Shown here: positions 26,201-33,710 of the stretch, in pieces
Numbering within the stretch: position 1 is the first letter of the stretch
Layout: every line of letters begins with the position of its first letter
Notes under the pieces: generated by a model
The model's input: the letters and a program-made list of their open reading frames with translations, nothing else
Told to the model about the DNA's origin: nothing
Database searches by the model: none
Assembly: GCA_033980235.1 (NCBI GenBank)
Contig: CM067069.1
Coordinates: forward strand, 35,889,992 to 35,953,991
Direction: 5' to 3'
Source: Diadema setosum
Lineage: Eukaryota > Echinodermata > Echinoidea > Diadematoida > Diadematidae
Length of the DNA: 64,000 bases
Position numbers and translations under genes: made by a program

Positions 26201-29200
26201 CATGTTTTACCCGAATCTTGCTTGCTATCATGAAACATACTACTATAAAATCCGTTTGGCATTTTTCAATACAGTAGTTAAGGTATTTCGATATACCTTG
26301 TACTCCCTTTGATATTTTAGATCGAAATTTGATGATCTATATTTTTTATACAATTTGTATTTCTTTTTAATTGATTTTAAAATCGCCTTTGTTACCCATG
26401 GACTTTTAGGGTAACATTTTGAATGACTAGTACTATTGTTCTTTCTTAATGGAGCATGTTTATCACATATTTTCCGAAATATACCATAAAATACAGAATA
26501 TGCATCATTCACATCTTTACACTTATACACATAATCCCACCTTGCATTGGCTAAGTCTAAACAATATAAATCAACATCATAATGTTTATACAATCGTACA
26601 ACTTTCCGCAAAGTCGGGACGGTATTTTTAAAATAAAACATACTTTCAAAGACAGTAAAGATTGGAAGATGGTCTGAAACATCAGCCTCAATAACACCTG
26701 CATGTATATTAAACATGTCCATATTTGTATACAAATGATCACTCAAGGAAGCAGAACTTCGGGTTAATCTAGTTGGAAAAGAGATCAGCAATTGGACAAT
26801 CCGATGCAATGCATGACAGAAAGTTTTCTGAATCATTTCCACCATCAATAAGATCGATGTTAAAATCACCCATAATCAAACAGTTATGTCTATCCAATGT
26901 TAAAAAATGTAACACATTTAAGAAAGATTCTTGGAATTCTGTAATGTTGGTATTGGGTTTACGATAAACGACACCAACAGTGACCTTCTTTTTATCACAT
27001 AAAAGCTCAAGCCACCGCACAGGGATTCTGCATGTGCTATTGCAGTGGAATCAAGCCATTTATATTTTAATGATGAGTGAATGTAAGCCCCTACACCCCC
27101 ACCCCTAACATTTCCGTGGCGACATTCAGTCTGAAGATGATACCCCCTTATGCCCAGTAAAGATGTGATTCTCACATTCCGCACTTCCGATAAACCAATA
27201 ATATCAAAATTTGAACTAAGACTACATTCATACAAGTTTTTAGCTCATCAACATTTCTATTTAAAGAACGAATATTAACATGTGTTACTGAAAAAGATTT
27301 TGCCATATGTCCCTGTAAAACATTATCAAAATTATTAGGACTTAGACGGTATGATTTAACATTCAGATTACTTTCGTGATCATTGGGAGGGTTATCAGCC
27401 AAGTTAACATAATGTGTACTCTTAGTATAATACAGTGTTAATCCACTATCTCAGGCAAGAACATGAAGTTTGAAGTCACCGTAATCAACATCGTCGATTC
27501 CAATGTCAAACAAGTCATCAGGGTTGCGTAAAATCTTATGTTCATCATTATGCAGTTTGCAGATGATGTTTCCTGATTTGGTTTTCGTTTTCATCACATT
27601 CTGTGATTCCTTGGCCTTGGCAAGCACAGTTAACCGCATCGGGGTGAGGTCGTCGTTGATGAACAGACCTTTGTACTGGTCTCTCCCGTTTAACTTGAAT
27701 CGTGCATCATACATCTCATCCCTCATCCTTTACATCAAAGCAAAAAGACTGAAAATACAAGTACATACAATGTAATAGAAGAAGGTGAAAAAGAAGACAT
27801 GAAAGTCTGTCTTCAAAATGCACTGGTCTTCAAAATGCACTACTAAACAAATATGATTTCAGATTACTCCTAAAAGATGTTATATGGAGCTTGAGTCTTT
27901 CAGCTCACAAGGAAGTGAATTCCATCCACAGTGTTGGTCCAGCGTGAGCGAAAGCTCGTTCCCCGCAAGATTTCCTAGAAAACGGAATATTTAAGAGACC
28001 AGAAGTTGAGGATCGAAGAGTTCGTGTAGGTTGGTATTGATGAAACAAACAAATATTGTAATCAGGAGCTGTTCCCTCAATAACGTGATAAACCAGAAGA
28101 AGTATCTTAAACCTAATACGCTCCTGTACAGGCAACCAATGAAGACTCTTTAGGATAAGGGTGATATGACAATCTTGTTTTATTTCTTTAACTTCTGAAT
28201 AATAATCATGAGCATGAGCGTCTTAGTTTATTTTGAGTGATAGAAAACTTTTACATCTTGACCAACTCCGTGAGAATTCTCAAGAGCCTGGTATATTGCA
28301 GTCCTACTTACATATACACCTTTCACATCTATGTACTTTAAAGGACAAGTTCACCTTCATAGACATGTGGATTGAGTGAATGCAGCAATATTGATAGAAC
28401 ACATCAGGGAGAGTTTGAGGAAAATCGGACAATCTATTTAAAAGTTAAGAATTGTTGAAGTTTCTGCTTAGTCACTGCTGGATGAAAAGACTACTACAGC
28501 TTGTGATGTCACATGTGTACAGCGATACAAAGAAAATATAAAGAAAATTCAAGATATTTCAGCTTTTCTCGCATGATAAAAGAACACTTGACTTCCCTCT
28601 TTCAGGAGGCAAGGGGAATAATATTACCCTTAACATGCGTCAGTGACGAGTCGAGGAAATGCTCACTTTTTTCAAAAAGTAAAATTTTGTAAAATTCTCT
28701 TTATATTTTCCTTATATATTGGTGTACGCATGTGACATCATACACTGTGGTAGTCTTCTCATCCAGCAGTAACTGTGCAGAAACTTTAAAAAAATTATAA
28801 CTTTTGAACGGATTGTCCGATTTTTCCCAAACTTTCACTGATGAGTTCTACTAATATTGCTGCATTCACTCAATCAACATGTTTATGAAGGTGGACTTGT
28901 CCTTTAAGCTTTCTTTCCATTGTTTTCCTCGCACAGAGAAGAGCTGAGAGGGATAGGAATGAATGCAGAAGAGAACCTGCTGGCAACACGTCAGAATACT
29001 CCACCAAATATTGCCCTCCCGTTCTACATTTCAACAAAGGTCGTAGTGAACAAAACGAAGCGACGTGTGCCACACTTCAATGTGACGGAAACATTTAGAC
29101 GACATCTTCCAGATGTAGGTCTTTCTATATACATGGAATTGAGAAGGGTCTGAAGCTTTGTTCTGCGCTTTTCCCATTCAAATGATATACAGAGTGATTC

Positions 29201-29401
29201 ATTTGACGTAATGACTGCGGCCAGTATGATTCTGCAGCTGCCACTCCGGACGAAGACGCGGATATAGCAAATGCACAATCTTCCCATAAAATCCGTACTG
29301 TGTTACTCCGCAAAACGATGTTCCGTTACCCAGTGTTTCCTGGATTATCATAGTTATGCGAACCATCAGAATAACGAACTGTAACCATATATATACGCTT
29401 A

Positions 29402-29441
<40 letters not shown>

Positions 29442-29509
29442 TCCTTCTTCATATAATAATAACATTCGAAGTCCAACACGTTAAAGATTTCAAGATATAT
29501 ATATATATT

Positions 29510-29540
<31 letters not shown>

Positions 29541-32500
29541 TTATTTGTAACGTCAAATGAACAACTTTCAGTAAGGCAAAGGTATGCCTTGTTTATTGTA
29601 AGCCTGTTTTCATACATGGTTTATTATTATTAACATCATACTGAATCTCTTTTTAATGCTCGATGTAGGACCGAGATGTTTTGCAATTCCACGGTGTTGC
29701 GAATCGCTACTCTACTAGATTTACTTTTTGTTTTAAAACCATCTACGTTGTGATTTTTGTTTTACCTGCCACTTTTTCTTTATTATGGGTCTCTTCATCT
29801 TTCTAGAAAATGTTGAGTCTCGTTGGAAGGAATGAAAACTTGCATAGAACCCGAATGATGTTTGAATGAGCTGGCGATATGATTACTCCTCTATCTTTTC
29901 TTTTTTTTTTTTTTTTAACAGGCGATGAAAGTTGAGTTGAATTCGAGGTAATTCTCAGTCAGACGCTTTATTTGATTCCATTGTAACACTTTTCAAATTG
30001 AACGTAAATAAATGATTTTCTTTATTTGATCGCGTGTGTGTCTGTCATCTTTCAAACAAATGATTGTAATCAAATCCCATGAGTTTTCACAAATGATTTG
30101 ATTTTTTTTTTCTTTTTGCACTCACATTTTTATCTGTCAGGTATCACCATTTAAAGGACAAAGGTACAGAAAATGTGCTGTAGTTGGAAACAGTGGAATT
30201 CTTCGAAATAGCAGCTGTGGGAAAGAAATTGATTCATTTGACATGGTCTTTAGGTAAGATTTATTCATTTGGTAACCATATCGTGACAAACGAAGATGTT
30301 TTTAATGACAGGAATTTTTATGTGTGTGTGTGTGTGTGTGTGTGTGTTTGTGTGTTACAGGTTGATTTTATTCTATTCTATCAAACCTACAGACGGGATT
30401 GTAAAAAGCATCGTGTGATGCGCAGGAAACAAACAAACAAACAAACAAACACACAAATAAAAAAAACGTTCACAGACAGTTGATACTGACAACGCCATGA
30501 ATTCAATAATTGTATCATGATATAATTATGATACACCCAGCTCGCGTAGGAGCTGGGGTTAAAATCGAGATGACAACGCAAAACTGCCAGAAACGTTTCA
30601 AAGACTTGGTGAAAAAGGAAGTCCACCTATGCTTTACCATGAAGCATATCCCCTTGGTTGTTTCAAGAGAGAATATAATTTACAAAAGGAATAACTTTTT
30701 GTATTTTTCCATAAGATGTCTACGTAGCCTGGACTCACTCACTTTAATGAAGAGATCATTCTACAGTAATGAAACTAAGACGATACATAAATGCACTAGA
30801 AGTGGAAAATCATAGCAAAAAGAATAATTGAAGTAAATTCGTTCGTAAAGACGATTCCAGATTTGAAGGGCGTACTCCCTCAGCATTGGTACTTATAATA
30901 AAGTTCATATCCTATTATCTATGACTCCATTTTTTCATGAGGGTGACTTGTATATCCCTTCACCAACACTTTCTCCGTATTATGCTTTGACATCAGATGT
31001 AATGCTGCCCCTATTGGAAAATTTGCTGAAGACGCTGGGAGAAAAACGAACTTGACAACGTTTAACCCAAGTATATTTGTTACCAGGTAAGAGACAAATA
31101 CATGTACATGTAATCTACAGCCCACAAGATATTAGTCTAATCTTGTCGATACTTTCTTGGATCAATGTCTGTCCCATGGTAAACATTGTTTCTAACACTT
31201 GCACTGTTTTTGCAATAAAATGACTAGTACCGTTTCTTCTGCAACTAACATTTGTCTGACTTTTTGTCATAATACACTATTATTTCGACAATAGAACATT
31301 ATTTCATTGAAAATAAATTTCAAAGAGGAACTGCGGTATTGGTGATTGCAAAGCATTCACTCTCTTTAAGCTCGATCAAGGGGAAAATCCGAGATATTAA
31401 AGCTATCTTGACCAAGGAATGTAACACCAAAGAAGGGTTTCACTGTCGGGTCTTTCGGCAGTTGATTTTCTGTTCTAAACGTAGAGACGTATAATGAAGT
31501 TACGTTATGCAATGACGGTAAAATTGATGTGAGGTAAGCTTTCGTTGATTAATACCTGAAATAATCTTTCCAAAGTTAGGAGTGCTTAGCGTAATTCATA
31601 TAATTTAAAGAATTGAACTTGTACAAACATGAATTGGAAGCCTGAACTAGAAACCTAAGCTTTCTTGACCATCACTGACCAAGGAATGTGAGACCCAAGA
31701 AGGATTTGACTTTCAGGCTTTTCGACAATTGGCTTTCCATTTTTAGACGTAGAGACGCACAGTGGAGTATTGATATGCTATGTTCGTAAATTTGTGTGAA
31801 GTAAACATTCCTTTGTTGATATCCGGAAATGATCTAACAAACTTAAGTTAGGAGCGATAGGCGAAAGTAATTCCATTGAAAGAAATCAATTAAATACTAG
31901 AAACCTGAACAAAGCTTTGTCATACAAATATTCCGTCACCCTTCGGCTTTAGTCAATATTTTCGCTTTGAAGGACATCTGAAATGAGATAGACCAATGGC
32001 TTTTGTCGTGATTAATTGATCGTAAATGATTTAAGATGGCATTATACTAGTATCATACCTGAAAAGACGACACTGGTTCGACAAGACCACTCATTATAGA
32101 CTGGTCAGACAGAGATAAACAAATAATGATGACGAAGCAACGTCAACTTTGTGTCATTTTGACATCATTTTTTTTTTTTTATCCACTGTCCACAAGTAAT
32201 CACCCCCTATTGACAATCCTGCGTCCCAGGTATAACAGTTTATCACAGACGGATGACTTGGACAGATTTAACAGCGATATGAGACAGTACAGCGGTATTA
32301 TCATGATGACATGCTTTGGGGCTGCACAGTCATTCAACACATGCGCTGAATCGCTGGAACACAGAACCTTTACTGATCCAAAGCTCACCATTGCTCATCC
32401 AAGCGAAATTGTCAACTTGTGGAATTACTGGAAAAGTATGAAGACACTCAAAAGACCCTCAACAGGTTTGTCCTTCTATTCCAGCAAGCAATTCCATTTC

Positions 32501-33673
32501 CTAAAGCACATATTTTGGAATGTAACGCAGTTAGTTTATTGTTTAATAGCATTGTATCAATCGGTGAATATCCCCTGATGATGACTGAGGTGATTATCAT
32601 TAAAGATACAAATGTTAGCATGGTGCTAAGATAATTGATAATGCTTATATCCTTGACTATGGATTTATGCTTTTTTTTTTCTTAATATACGTGTAGTTCT
32701 ATTTCTTTAACGAATTCTTTAATCCAACATGTTATTTAATGTAAAATGTGATTTAATGTAAATAATCATAGGCTGTTTTTACCATTTGCAAGCGTACTCT
32801 ATTTAGGAATATTGTTGACTGTTTTTATTTTATAAATCACGAAATATCTTGAAAATCATGATGTTTGGGGGTTCACGACGCTGATTGCCACTATCTTCGA
32901 TGACGCAAGTGTACCTCAAACTACTTGATCACAACCAGATCCCGTGTAAAATCAATGGCTTGACAAGCGATTACCCTACCTGTATATCTGGGTCCTGTTT
33001 CATAAAGATTTGCGATTGATCTTACACTCGATTTTTATTGAGCGTAACTTGATAAATCGAGCGTAAGTTCAATTTTGAGCGTAAATCTGTTTCATAAAGA
33101 GACTTACGCTTGATTAAAAAAAAAACAACTATCTGTAAAAAACAGGCCCCTGCGATACAATTTCAATAGTTTCTCATGGCTCTTTTCTTTTGTAAAGTGT
33201 TTACCATACCAACTACATTTTGTACAAGATTCTCAGATAGGTGAGATATTATGAGATATAACAACAGTTTAATGAAAATAACAAAATGGTTTGAATAAAT
33301 GTTTCTACTTTTATAATGGAAATTGCAGATCTTACCTTGTAAAGATGCCTGACCATCGTAATTATTGTGTTTACTTCATTCAGAATGCAATAATGCCTTA
33401 AACGTTCTGAGGCTGACATGGAAAGACGATAGCCTTCAGTCTATTAAGAAAAAAAAATAAATCACGATTTCATTTTTTTTTTATTACAACCTTGTTTCCA
33501 TTCGTGTCAGTTTATCCAGCATAAATGGTCTACTTAAAGTGAAAGTGTCAACGAATCTACGTTTTTATGCAACCAGAGAATGGCTTGAGCTTTACTAGTA
33601 AGGCCAAAAAAAAAAAGAAAAAAAAAAGGTTGTATTGGAGTAACATGAGATTTTCAAATAGGGTCGGTCGGGC

Positions 33674-33710
<37 letters not shown>

